In this document: piece after piece, positions 7,994 to 16,700 of the stretch
Layout: every line of letters starts with the position of its first letter
Numbering within the stretch: position 1 is the first letter of the stretch
Origin: Streptomyces misionensis
Lineage (GTDB): Bacteria; Actinomycetota; Actinomycetes; Streptomycetales; Streptomycetaceae
Length of the DNA stretch: 40,236 nt
Reading direction: 5' to 3'
Assembly: GCF_007896895.1 (NCBI RefSeq)
Contig: NZ_VOGW01000004.1
Span: 1-40,236, forward strand
Notes under the pieces: model-generated
Seen by the model: only the letters and a program-made list of their open reading frames with translations
Told to the model about the DNA's origin: nothing
The model's database searches: none
Translations under genes and position numbers: made by a program

Positions 7994-8695
7994 TCAGATC
8001 AGTCCGTTGCGCAGCGCGTAGCCGACCGCGTGGGCCCGGTTGCGCAACTGGAGCCGCGTGGTGACCTCGTGCAGCACGTTCTTGACGGTCCGTTCGGAGT
8101 ACGAGGTCTTCGCCGCGATCTCCGCGGTGTCCAGCCCCTCCGCCACCAGACGCAGCATGTCCGCCTCGCGCGCGGTCAGCGTGGACAGGGACAGCCCGCG
8201 CGGATCGAGCGCCGACCGCTGGAGGCTGCCGACGTGGGTGAGCAGCTTGCCGAGCAGATCGCCGGGCAGCACCCCCTCGCCCTTGGCCAGGGCCAGCACC
8301 AGGTGCAGCAGCCGGTCCTGGTCGGCCTCGGCCCGCCGCAGCACCGCCCCGACCCCGCACTCGATCACCCTTTGCAGCGCCGCCGACTCGAACGTGCCCA
8401 CCACCAGTCCGATACGGGTGCCCGTGTTGCGCTGTAACCGCTGCAGCAGGGCCGTCACCTCGTCGTCCACGCCGTCGACGACCACGAGCGAGATCTGCGC
8501 CTCGTCCGTGTCGCCGTCCGGGACAAGTTCCAGTTCGGGCCGCTGGCGCAGCTGTTGGACGATTCCGATCTGCAGGACCAGGTCTTGGGCGTAGACGGCG
8601 ACGGTCACCCGGTCCGGGCGGCCGACGGAGGCGGGGACGGTCCCCCCGGGCATCTGGACGATCATGAGCGGTTCTTCTTTCGCAAGGCCGGACAT
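7994..8695 (-). CDS. LuxR-family transcriptional regulator of the CIS locus
   Basis: A 233-residue protein from ATG 8695 (MSGLAKEEPL); a second in-frame ATG at 8665 (MIVQMPGG) has an equally weak ribosome binding site, so the start is uncertain. Residues about 30-150 resemble a receiver-like fold (VTVAVYAQDLVLQIGIVQQL, 'ISLVVVDGVDDE', 'RIGLVVGTF') but the usual phospho-acceptor context is not obvious, so this may be an atypical, phosphorylation-independent receiver. The C-terminal HTH is canonical LuxR/NarL: LTAREADMLRLVAEGLDTAEI, then SERTVKNVLHEVTTRLQLRNRAHAV. It is transcribed in the direction of the CIS operon and divergently from the membrane protein at 8921, and is the obvious candidate regulator of both. 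Confidence 0.88.
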   Translation of the reverse strand: MSGLAKEEPLMIVQMPGGTVPASVGRPDRVTVAVYAQDLVLQIGIVQQLRQRPELELVPDGDTDEAQISLVVVDGVDDEVTALLQRLQRNTGTRIGLVVGTFESAALQRVIECGVGAVLRRAEADQDRLLHLVLALAKGEGVLPGDLLGKLLTHVGSLQRSALDPRGLSLSTLTAREADMLRLVAEGLDTAEIAAKTSYSERTVKNVLHEVTTRLQLRNRAHAVGYALRNGLI

Positions 8696-8765
8696 GGCGG
8701 CGTTCCGAAATTCAGGACGCGACCCGGGCGACGGCGGTGGCGCCCAGGAGTGGTGGGTTCGAGCA

Positions 8766-8862
8766 CACGTCGACTGTCGGCCGGAGCACAAGGCGGCGCC
8801 CCGCGATCAGCCTCCGTGCCGTGGATCGGAGACGACCTTGGCCGCCGCGGGCACGTCGACTG
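8766..8862. repeat. Direct repeat CACGTCGACTG in the divergent promoter region
   Basis: The 11-mer CACGTCGACTG occurs at 8766-8776 and again at 8852-8862, both in the 225-bp non-coding gap between the LuxR gene and the membrane protein gene. The core is partly self-complementary (GTCGAC). It may be a regulator site, but chance cannot be excluded at this composition. Confidence 0.35.
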
Positions 8863-8908
8863 CCCGGATGTTGCCCCCGCATCTCTCGTGGTACGCCGGG
8901 AGCGGTCC

Positions 8909-8914
8909 TACCGT
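8909..8914 (+). promoter_or_regulatory. Leaderless-type -10 (TACCGT)
   Basis: TACCGT lies six bases before the GTG at 8921, the distance expected when transcription starts at the first base of the start codon. No Shine-Dalgarno sequence is present at a usable distance, which supports a leaderless mRNA and this choice of start. Confidence 0.45.
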
Positions 8915-8920
8915 CGTGGC

Positions 8921-10285
8921 GTGACGCCTTCTGCAGCCTCTTCCGGTCCCGGCGCCCCCGGCCTCGACATCCCCGCCGTGACGGTGGCCCCGGGCGGCAC
9001 CGCCGCCACCAGCCTGACCGTCCGCAACGACAGCGACATCGTCGAGGCGTACACCCTGGAGGTCGTGGGCGACTGCGCGCCCTGGGCCGTCGTGGAACCC
9101 GAGCGCGTCTCGCTCTACCCCGGCACCTCCGAGACGGTGACGATCCGGCTGGCCCCGCCGCGCTCCTGGGAGGTGCGCGCGGGCGACGTTCCGCTGGGCG
9201 TACGGGTGTTGCCGGCCGAGCACCCCGAGTCGGTCACCGTGCCCGAGACCACGGTGCACGTCGAGGAGTTCCACGAGCTGCGGACCGAGATCCTCCCGCG
9301 GCGCCGGCGCGGCTGGCTGCGCGGCCGCTACCGGGTGGCGGTGCGCAACGAGGGCAACACCGCGACGCAGGTCGCCTTCCGGCCCGAACAGGCCGGTGAG
9401 GAACTGCGGTTCGGGTTCACGCCGGGCACCCTCGACCTGGCGCCGGGGGAGTCGGCGGAGACCCGGCTGCGGGTGCGCATCGGCAAGCCGGTGTGGTTCG
9501 GCAAGCCCGCCGTCTGGCCGTTCACCGTGCACCCCACCGACCGCGCGGCCGAGGAGGGGGCGGAGGCGGGCACCCCGGCGGGGGCGCTCGTACGGCCGCC
9601 GCTGGAGGCCGAGTTCGTCCAGATCCCGATCTTCCCGAAGTGGCTGCTGGCGCTGCTCGCGGCGCTGCTCGCGCTGCTGCTGGCGTGGTTCGCGCTGGTC
9701 CGGCCGGCGGTGCGCAGCGCGGCCCGGCAGGCCGCCGACGAGGTGGTCCAGCCCCGGCCGACACCGGGCGGCAAGAACGGACAGTCGCCCGGCACGGGCG
9801 GCGACAGCGGCACGGGCAAGGAACAGGGCGGCACCGGACCCGGCGTGCCCACGGGCGGCCCCGGCGGTACCGGCCCCGGCGGCACCGGTCCCGGTGGCAC
9901 CGGTCCCGGCACCTCGGCGGGCGGTGGCGGGCAGAGCTCGACCACCATCGACGTGCAGACGTCCGGCGGGCAGACCAAGACCGGCAGTTACACGGTGCCG
10001 GTGGGCAGGACGTTCCGGGTCACGGACATCGTGGTCGCCAACTTCCAGGGCGACGAGGGGGTCATGACCATCACCTTCGGCGACCGGAAGATCACCACGA
10101 TCGCGCTGGAGACCTTCCGCAACCAGGACTACCACTGGGTCACCCCCATCGAGATCCCCGCGAACGCCACCGTCACCGCGAACGTCACCTGCGCGAAGCC
10201 GGGCACTCCCGCCACGGGACAGCAGGCACGGCAGTGCCATGAGGTCCTGAATGTGAGCGGCGTGCTCGCCGGCAACGCGCGATGA
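8921..10285 (+). CDS. Single-pass membrane protein with Ig-like domains, divergent from the CIS operon
   Basis: A 454-residue protein. Residues about 10-105 and 115-225 form two Ig-like (COG1470/CARDB-type) beta-sandwiches, with 'GGTAATSLTVRNDSDIVEAYTLEV', 'WAVVEPERVSLYPGTSETVTI' and 'GRYRVAVRNEGNTATQ'. A single hydrophobic helix at about 240-265 (WLLALLAALLALLLAWFALV) is followed by a Gly/Thr/Pro linker with GGTGP repeats, then a C-terminal beta-rich domain (about 345-454) with two Cys. There is no N-terminal signal, so the helix probably acts as an anchor with the Ig part cytoplasmic and the C-domain outside (positive-inside rule is not decisive). It is divergent from the LuxR gene; Streptomyces CIS particles are cytoplasmic, so a membrane partner is plausible. 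The start is a leaderless GTG. Confidence 0.8.
   Translation: MTPSAASSGPGAPGLDIPAVTVAPGGTAATSLTVRNDSDIVEAYTLEVVGDCAPWAVVEPERVSLYPGTSETVTIRLAPPRSWEVRAGDVPLGVRVLPAEHPESVTVPETTVHVEEFHELRTEILPRRRRGWLRGRYRVAVRNEGNTATQVAFRPEQAGEELRFGFTPGTLDLAPGESAETRLRVRIGKPVWFGKPAVWPFTVHPTDRAAEEGAEAGTPAGALVRPPLEAEFVQIPIFPKWLLALLAALLALLLAWFALVRPAVRSAARQAADEVVQPRPTPGGKNGQSPGTGGDSGTGKEQGGTGPGVPTGGPGGTGPGGTGPGGTGPGTSAGGGGQSSTTIDVQTSGGQTKTGSYTVPVGRTFRVTDIVVANFQGDEGVMTITFGDRKITTIALETFRNQDYHWVTPIEIPANATVTANVTCAKPGTPATGQQARQCHEVLNVSGVLAGNAR
9863..9907 (+). repeat. Three tandem 15-bp units encoding GGTGP
   Basis: Positions 9863-9877, 9878-9892 and 9893-9907 are near-identical copies of GGNGGNACCGGNCCC, each encoding Gly-Gly-Thr-Gly-Pro in the linker between the membrane helix and the C-terminal domain of the membrane protein. 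Copy number is likely to vary between strains, changing spacer length. Confidence 0.8.
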
Positions 10286-10551
10286 GATGGCTTTTCTGAA
10301 AATAGTTCGCCTGGTGTGGCCTGTGAGGGAAGGGGAGACTTTCACTCCGTCCGAAAACCGATTCCACGGTGGGGTGCGCGGACGGTGTGCAGTTCAGCGC
10401 GGAGCACCTGGGAATGCACGGCCTCCTGTCGGCGGTCTGCGGGCCGCCGGTGGATGAGGGCCGGGGCGGAATGGCCTGTTCCGCCCCGGTGGTACGGGGC
10501 CCCGGTGCACAAGCGGGCGCATGGGGAAACGCGCGCCCCCCTCAGCGCCGT

Positions 10552-10593
10552 GAAGGGCGCCTTCCGGGCAACGGCCCCGGACAGGCGCCCTTC
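10552..10593. terminator. Strong bidirectional hairpin between convergent genes
   Basis: A perfect 11-bp inverted repeat, GAAGGGCGCCT at 10552-10562 and AGGCGCCCTTC at 10583-10593, encloses a second 6-bp stem (TCCGGG at 10563-10568 with CCCGGA at 10576-10581) and a 7-nt loop. It sits 19 bp beyond the end of sbnA-like gene and about 270 bp past the membrane protein gene, which converge here. No T-run follows, as is usual for high-GC actinobacterial terminators. The rest of 10286-10611 shows no convincing gene. Confidence 0.75.
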
Positions 10594-10611
10594 CACGGGC
10601 GGAGCGCACCG

Positions 10612-11637
10612 CTACGGTCTGCGCCTGCGCTCCGATGTCCGGCTCGCGGGTTCGACCTCCTCCGTCACGGGCCCCAGCCCCTCGTCCTCCAGGACGTGAT
10701 CGCCGTACAGGTCCTGGAGCCAGTTGGTCTGGTAGACGGTGTCGAGGTAGCGCTCGCCCAGATCCGGTGCGATGGCCACCGCGGTGAGGTCTTCGGCGTC
10801 ATGCCGGGCCAGCCAGTCCGTGGCCCCGCTGACCACCGTGCCGGTGGAGCCGCCGAACAGGAACCCGCGCCGCGCCATGCGATGGCACATGCGGATGGTG
10901 TCCGCCTCCTCCACCCGGATCACCTCGTCCACGAAGGACTCGTCCAGCAGCGGCGGGCGCATGCTCATGCCCAGGCCGGGGATCATCCGGCGGCCCGGTT
11001 CGCCGCCGAACGCCACCGAGCCCACGCTGTCCACGGCGACGATCCGCACCGGCCGGTGCCACTGGCGGAACCAGCGCGCACAGCCCATCAGGGTGCCGGT
11101 GGTGCCGGCCCCGACGAACAGCACGTCGAGGCCAGGGAACTGGTCGGCGATCTCCGGGGCCGTGGTGCGGTAGTGGGCCCGCCAGTTTCCCGCGTTGGTG
11201 TACTGGCTGAGCCACAGGTACCGGTCGTCGGAGGCGCACAGCTGGCGGACGTACTCGATGCGCGTCCCGAGGAAGCCGCCGTTGGAGTCCTGGTCGGCGA
11301 TCACGTGTACCTCGCTGCCGAGCGCCTCCATCAGGAGTCTGGTCGACAGGTTGCAACGGGAGTCCGTCACGCACAGGAACTGGTAGCCCTTGCTGGCGGC
11401 GATCATGCTGAGCGCCACGCCGAGGTTCCCGGAGGAGGACTCGACGAGGATGGACTCCGGCGTCAGGAGTCCGTCCCGCTCGGCGCTCTCCACCATCTCG
11501 TTCGCGGCCTTCAGCTTGATGGACCCGGCGAAGTTGAAGCCCTCGCACTTCAGATGGAGGGGTCGTCCGCAGATCGACTCCAGGTCGACGAAGAGCTGGC
11601 CCTCGTTGAAGGCATAGGGAGCGGTAATGACAGGCAC
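10612..11637 (-). CDS. sbnA-like: SbnA-type PLP enzyme for L-2,3-diaminopropionate synthesis
   Basis: A 341-residue member of the cysteine-synthase fold. The start GTG 11637 (MPVITAPYAF) has AGGAGG five bases upstream. The PLP lysine lies in FAGSIKLKAA (Lys41), the substrate loop is ESSSGNLGVAL, and the PLP-phosphate Gly loop is VGAGTTGTLMG. By family knowledge SbnA condenses O-phospho-L-serine with L-glutamate to N-(1-amino-1-carboxy-2-ethyl)-glutamate, which SbnB then oxidises to L-Dap and 2-oxoglutarate. The immediate SbnB-like neighbour supports this over cysteine synthesis. It is the last gene of the minus-strand operon, 35 bp after sbnB. The C-terminus has an Arg-rich tail (TSERRRRP). 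Confidence 0.9.
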   Translation of the reverse strand: MPVITAPYAFNEGQLFVDLESICGRPLHLKCEGFNFAGSIKLKAANEMVESAERDGLLTPESILVESSSGNLGVALSMIAASKGYQFLCVTDSRCNLSTRLLMEALGSEVHVIADQDSNGGFLGTRIEYVRQLCASDDRYLWLSQYTNAGNWRAHYRTTAPEIADQFPGLDVLFVGAGTTGTLMGCARWFRQWHRPVRIVAVDSVGSVAFGGEPGRRMIPGLGMSMRPPLLDESFVDEVIRVEEADTIRMCHRMARRGFLFGGSTGTVVSGATDWLARHDAEDLTAVAIAPDLGERYLDTVYQTNWLQDLYGDHVLEDEGLGPVTEEVEPASRTSERRRRP

Positions 11638-11672
11638 GGCGGACCTCCTGGTGCCGGGCCGAGGCCGGGGCC

Positions 11673-12743
11673 TCAGCCGTACCGGCGCAGGTCGTGGAAG
11701 AAGTCGTCGATGAGGCGGAGACTGCCCGCCCGGGATACTTCGTCGTAGACGTACTTGCCGACGGCGAGATCGAGGACACCGAGTCCGAAGGGCGAGAAGA
11801 TCACCGGCCGGTCGGTCGGCGGCGCGGCCCGGCCCAGCAGCACGTCGTAGAGCGTGCCGTTGAGGAAGCCGCGGTCGCCGGTGAGCTGTTCGACCAGGTG
11901 CGGTGAGGTGTCCGCCTTCAGACAGTGGTCGACGTCGTCCACGTAGTTGGCGGCGTCGAGCAGCACTTCGGGTGCCAGGTCCCGCAAGGACACGTGCAGG
12001 ACCAGTGGGTTGTGGCCGAACCACGCGGGATCGGTGACGTGGGGCGTGCCGGCGACGGTGGCGAAGACCACGAGGTCGCTGGCCCGGATCAGGTCCTCGG
12101 CGCTGTCGTGCACGGTGACCTGCCCGGCGGCGCCGGACTGGCGGAGATAGCCCCGGAACCCCTCGGCGCTGTCGGCGGACAGGTCGTGCACGCCGATCGC
12201 GTCGAACTCCCAGCCGGTGCCGGCCAGGAAGGTGTGGATGTACCGGGCGATCAGCCCGGTGCCGAAGAACCCGACCCGGGTGGGGCGGGTCCGGCCGCGG
12301 CTGAGCCGGTCGGCGGCGAGCGCCGCGGACGCCGCGGTCCGGGTGGCGCTGATGATCGAGCTCTCCAGGCAGGCGAACGGGTAGCCGGTCCGCGGGTCGT
12401 TGAGGATCAGCACCGCGGAGGCCCGCGGCAGCCCGGAGCGCACGTTGTCCGGGAAACTGGAGATCCACTTCAGGCCGTCCACGGCGACCGAGCCGCCGAC
12501 GGAGGCCGGCAGCGCGATGATCCGCGAGGACGGGCGGTCCGGGAAGCGCAGGAAGTACGACGGGGGGTTCACCGACTCCCCGGCGCCGTGCAGCCGGTAG
12601 GTGGCCTCCACCAGCGCCACCAGTTCGCTCTCCCGGCCCTTCAGCGCCTGCTGCACCTGCTGCCCGGAGATCACGGAGAACGTCGGCACCGCGGGCCGGC
12701 CGTCGTCGGCCCGCTCGGCGGGTGTCGTCAGCAGATCGGTCAT
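11673..12743 (-). CDS. sbnB-like: SbnB-type dehydrogenase (ornithine cyclodeaminase fold) for L-Dap synthesis
   Basis: A 356-residue ornithine-cyclodeaminase/mu-crystallin-fold protein. The NAD-binding loop is VGFFGTGLIARYIHTFLAG at about 150-168 (GxGxxA pattern); the N-terminal substrate lobe has 'NPPSYFLRFPDRPSSRIIALPASVGG' near residues 57-85 including a conserved-looking Arg/Lys cluster and 'GLKWISSFPDN'. SbnB oxidatively cleaves the SbnA product with NAD+ to give L-2,3-diaminopropionate, 2-oxoglutarate and NADH. The released 2-oxoglutarate is also the co-substrate of the dioxygenase next door. Its ATG overlaps the stop of the dioxygenase gene (ATGA), so the two are coupled. Confidence 0.9.
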   Translation of the reverse strand: MTDLLTTPAERADDGRPAVPTFSVISGQQVQQALKGRESELVALVEATYRLHGAGESVNPPSYFLRFPDRPSSRIIALPASVGGSVAVDGLKWISSFPDNVRSGLPRASAVLILNDPRTGYPFACLESSIISATRTAASAALAADRLSRGRTRPTRVGFFGTGLIARYIHTFLAGTGWEFDAIGVHDLSADSAEGFRGYLRQSGAAGQVTVHDSAEDLIRASDLVVFATVAGTPHVTDPAWFGHNPLVLHVSLRDLAPEVLLDAANYVDDVDHCLKADTSPHLVEQLTGDRGFLNGTLYDVLLGRAAPPTDRPVIFSPFGLGVLDLAVGKYVYDEVSRAGSLRLIDDFFHDLRRYG

Positions 12744-13744
12744 CGCGCGCTCGCCTCCGGGGTGGGGCGGCCGTCGGCGAGCCGCAGCGGCTCGGCCATG
12801 CCCACCAGCACCTGCCGCTCGCCGGTGAACGGCTCCCGGCTGTGCGCGGTGCCGATGTTGTCCACGAGCAGCAGGTCCCCGGACTGCCAGGGCTCGCGCC
12901 GGGTGTGCGCCTCATAGGTCGAGTTGAGCAGTTCGACCACCTCCTCGCCGATCGGACTTCCGTCGCCGTGACGGGTGTTGAACGGCAGCCCGTCCTCGCC
13001 GTACACGTCCACCAGGTACTCGCGCACCTCGGGGGCCAGCGTCCACTCGTTGAGGAACGCGATCTGGTTGAACCAGCAGCGCCGGCCCGTGACCGGGTGC
13101 CGTACGACCGCGCTGCGGCGCTGCACGGTGTGCAGCGAGCCGTCCGCCCGCCAGGTGAACTCGATGGCGTGCTCCCGGCAGTAGCGCTCGATCTCGGCCC
13201 GGTCCTCGGTGCCGAACGACTCGGCCAGGGACGCCCCGATCTCGTCGTTGTAACTGCGGGTCAGCAGCCAGCCCTCGCGCTCGAACCGCTCGGTGAGCGA
13301 GGCGGGCAGCGCCTCCAGCACCTGCGCGGCGTCGGCCACCGCCGTCGCCCCGCCCTCCTCGGGCGCGGTCGGGCAGGCGAACATCATCAGGCCCGGCACG
13401 TCCAGGGTGTAGCTCAGCTCGTGGTGCATGCACATCGGCTGGTTGGCCGGCCAGGGGGTGGATGAGTACAGGCCACCGCCGAAGTCCTCGCGGGGCGCGA
13501 ACGCCTCGCGCTCCGCCATGAGTTCACCGGCGAGCCGCCGGAAGACGGCCCCGGTGAGGTCCGCGTCGCGCAGTCCGAGACCGCGGACGAGCAGCGCCCC
13601 GTGCTCGGTGACCACGGCGCGCAGCGCCTCCCGGTGCTCGGCCGCCCAGCCCGGGGCGTCCGGCGGGGAGTCGACGCGCAGCAGCGCGGGTCTGTCCGGG
13701 CGCAGCTCCACGTCGAGCGGCGCTGCCAGGGATGAGAACGGCAT
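12740..13744 (-). CDS. TauD/TfdA-fold Fe(II)/2-oxoglutarate dioxygenase (SyrP-like)
   Basis: A 334-residue protein beginning at ATG 13744 with AAAGGA upstream. The iron site is HHE at 107-109 in the context PMCMHHELSYT, resembling the 'HNEMSYT' motif of SyrP-type enzymes that hydroxylate carrier-bound aspartate; the distal His is in DNIGTAHSREPF near residue 300, with Arg in 'HTRREPW' and the C-terminal 'RQVLVGMAEPL'. Family members oxidise amino acids, often while tethered to an NRPS carrier; DdaC of dapdiamide synthesis epoxidises a Dap-linked fumaramoyl group. Here the likely substrate is Dap, free or on the T domain of the NRPS (inference). Beta-hydroxylation, epoxidation and desaturation are all possible. 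Confidence 0.85.
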   Translation of the reverse strand: MPFSSLAAPLDVELRPDRPALLRVDSPPDAPGWAAEHREALRAVVTEHGALLVRGLGLRDADLTGAVFRRLAGELMAEREAFAPREDFGGGLYSSTPWPANQPMCMHHELSYTLDVPGLMMFACPTAPEEGGATAVADAAQVLEALPASLTERFEREGWLLTRSYNDEIGASLAESFGTEDRAEIERYCREHAIEFTWRADGSLHTVQRRSAVVRHPVTGRRCWFNQIAFLNEWTLAPEVREYLVDVYGEDGLPFNTRHGDGSPIGEEVVELLNSTYEAHTRREPWQSGDLLLVDNIGTAHSREPFTGERQVLVGMAEPLRLADGRPTPEASAR

Positions 13745-13786
13745 CTCGGTTTCCTTTCCGTTGCCCGTAGGGAGGTTCCGGCCGGC

Positions 13787-16700
13787 TCAGGACGTGGCCA
13801 GGGGCACGGCGGCCCGCAGCACGGCCCGCGCCGCCTCGGCCGGCCGGGTGCGCGGGAAGTAGTGGCCCCCGTCGGCGAGTTCGTGCAGCTCCACCTGTTC
13901 GGCCAGGCGCAGCCAGTCCTGGTGGTCCCCGGCGGATCCGGCGGTGTGCGGGTCGTCGGCCGCGACGACCACCGTGACCGGCGCGGCCAGCCTGGGCGGC
14001 GCCGGGGTGCCCAGGGCCGCGCGGAAGTAGCGGTGCGCGGCCACGCAGTCGTGCCGGTAGGCGGCGCCGATGTGCTCGGCGTGCGCCTCGGTCAGCTCGG
14101 CGAGTTCGGTGTAACCGCCGTCCGCGGTGAGCCGGGCGGCGATCTCGGCGTCGCCGAGGCCGCCGAGTTCCGCGACGGCCGCCTCCCGCTGCTCGGCGGT
14201 GCCGAGGAGCTGGGCGCCGACGAAGACCCGGCTGACCCGCACGCCCCGGTCCGCGAGGCGCCGGGCGGTCTCGATCGCGGGCGCGGCGCCCGAGGAGTGG
14301 CCCCACAGCATCACCCGGGTCAGTCCGCGCGCGACGATCTCCGCGGTGACCTGCTCGGCGACCTGGGCGATCGAGGCGAACGGCTCCTGGTGCGCGGCCA
14401 GGTCGTGGCCCGGCAGGTCCACCGCGAGGACGGTGATCCCGCTCTTGGCGAGCGCGCTCGCCATCGGCTGGAAGTTGACCGCGTTGCCGCCCGCGTAGGG
14501 GAAGCACACCAGTGTGTCCTCACCGCCGTCCCCCTCGGCGAGCGGGTGCAGCAGCTCCCCGTGCTCGCGGACCGTGCCGTCCAGCAGGGCGGCCAGATCG
14601 CCGAGGACCGGGTTGCGGGTGATGTCCTTGAGGGACACCGCCCGGTCCAGCGCGATGCTGAGCTTGACCGCGGTCAGCGAGGTGCCGCCGGAGTCGAAGA
14701 AGTGGTCGGTGCGGCCGACCTGTCCGGCGGGCACCCCCAGCACCTGCGCCCAGGCCGCCGCGAGCCGCCGCTCGGCCGCGCCGAGCGGACCGTCCGCGGC
14801 CTTTGCCACGGCGGGGGCGGCCTGCTGGGCCAGGGCGGTCAGCGCCTTGCGGTCGATCTTGCCGTTGGCGGTCAGCGGCAGGGCGTCCTGCCAGTGGTAG
14901 CCCGAGGGGACCATATAGGCGGGGAGCACCGCGCCGAGCGCCTCGCGCAGCTCCTCGGGCGGCCGGGGCGCGCCCGCGCAGAAGGCGATCAGATGCCTGC
15001 TCCCGCCGGCCCGCTCGGCGACCACCACCGCCGCGTCCCGCACCCCGGCCACCCGCAGCAGCGCGTTCTCGATCTCGCCGATCTCGATGCGGAAGCCGCG
15101 GATCTTCACCTGGTTGTCCCGGCGGCCCAGGAACTCCAGCTTGCCGTCCGGGTGCCAGCGCCCCCAGTCACCGCCCAGGTAGAGCCGTTCACCGGGCCGG
15201 TACGGGTCCGTGCGGTACGCCTCCCGGGTCCGCTCGGGGTCGTTGACGTACCCGCGGCCCACACAGACACCGGAGAACGCGATCAGACCCGGCGCGCCCA
15301 GCGGCACCAGCCGCAGCCGCTCGTCCACCACGAGGACGCGTACGTTGTTCACCGCGCGCCCCAGCAGAACCCGCTCCGGCACCCGGTCCAGGACCTCGTG
15401 GTTGGTGTCGTCCGACGTCTCGGTCAGGCCGTAGGCGTTGAGCAGCCGGATGCCGGGCCGGATCGCGAACCAGCGCTGCACCAGCTCCCGTTTGAGCGCC
15501 TCGCCGGTCACCGACACACAGCGCAGATCCGGCAGTTCGCGCGGACGCCGCTCCAGGTACGAGACCACGACCTCCAGATAGGAGGGCACGAGCTGGGCCA
15601 CCGCGACCCGCCCGTCGGCCAGCGTGTCCACGAAGCGCTCCACGTCCGTGATCACGTCCTGCGGGACCAGCAGGGTCCGCCCGCCGACCAGCAGCGCGGA
15701 CACCAGCTGCCACAGGGAGATGTCGAAGCACTGGGGCGCGGTCTGCGCCACCACCGAGCCCTCGCCGATCCCCAGGTCGTCGATCTTGGCGAAGAGATGG
15801 TTGAGCAGGCCCGCGTGCTCGCACATCGCGCCCTTCGGCTCGCCGGTGGAGCCGGAGGTGAAGTAGATGTACGCCAACTGCCCGGCGTCCACCGGCACCC
15901 GCGGGTCGTCCTCGGCGTGCGGCTCCGCGTACGCCTCCGTCACCAGCAGCCGCCGCGCGCCCGGGACCGCGGCCAGCGCCTCGTCCAGGGTGCCGGTGCT
16001 GCCGGACTCGGTGAGCACCAGCCGGCAGCCGGCGCGCGACAGCGTCGCCGCGATCCGGCCCGCCGGGAAGTGCGGCTCGACCGGCAGGTAGACGCCGCCC
16101 GCCTTGAACACCGCGAGCGTCGCCGCCAGCCAGTCGAGATCGCGTTCCATGACGACGGCGACCACGTCCTCGCGGCCCAGTCCCCGCTCCAGCAGCGCCC
16201 GCGCCAGCCGGTTGGCGCGCCGGTTCAGCTCGTCGTACGTCCACTCCCGCTCGCCCTGCACGGCCGCCACGGCCTGCGGGTGCGCCCGGACCCGCTGCTC
16301 GAACAGCTCGTGCGCCCGGGCGTCGGGCAGCGGCCGGTACGGTCCGGCCAGCCCCTCCAGCTGCTCGCGCACCTCGTCGGCCGACAGCAGGCTGCCCGCG
16401 TCGTGGTCGGCGTCCGGATCGGTGGCCAGCAGGCCGAGCGCGGTCAGGTGGTAGCCGCCGATGCGGGCGGCGGCCGCCGCGTCCAGGACGTCGGTGCGGT
16501 GCGCCAGGCGCAGCGCCAGCCGCCCGTCCCGGTCGGACCAGCGCACCTGCAGCACACCGTCGTCGGCGTGGTTCCGGGCGGCGCCGGCCGGCCCGAACAC
16601 CACCTCGTACGGCGGTTCGGCGAGCCCGAGTTCCCGGCGCAGCTTCTCCACCGGGAACTCCCGGTGCGCGAGCACCTCCGCCTCGGCCTGCCCGGCCGCC

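Noticed and set aside
10612..12743. Staphyloferrin B siderophore cluster
   Set aside because: SbnA and SbnB are present, but there is no IucA/IucC-type synthetase, decarboxylase or iron-siderophore transporter, and I see no iron box upstream of the operon.
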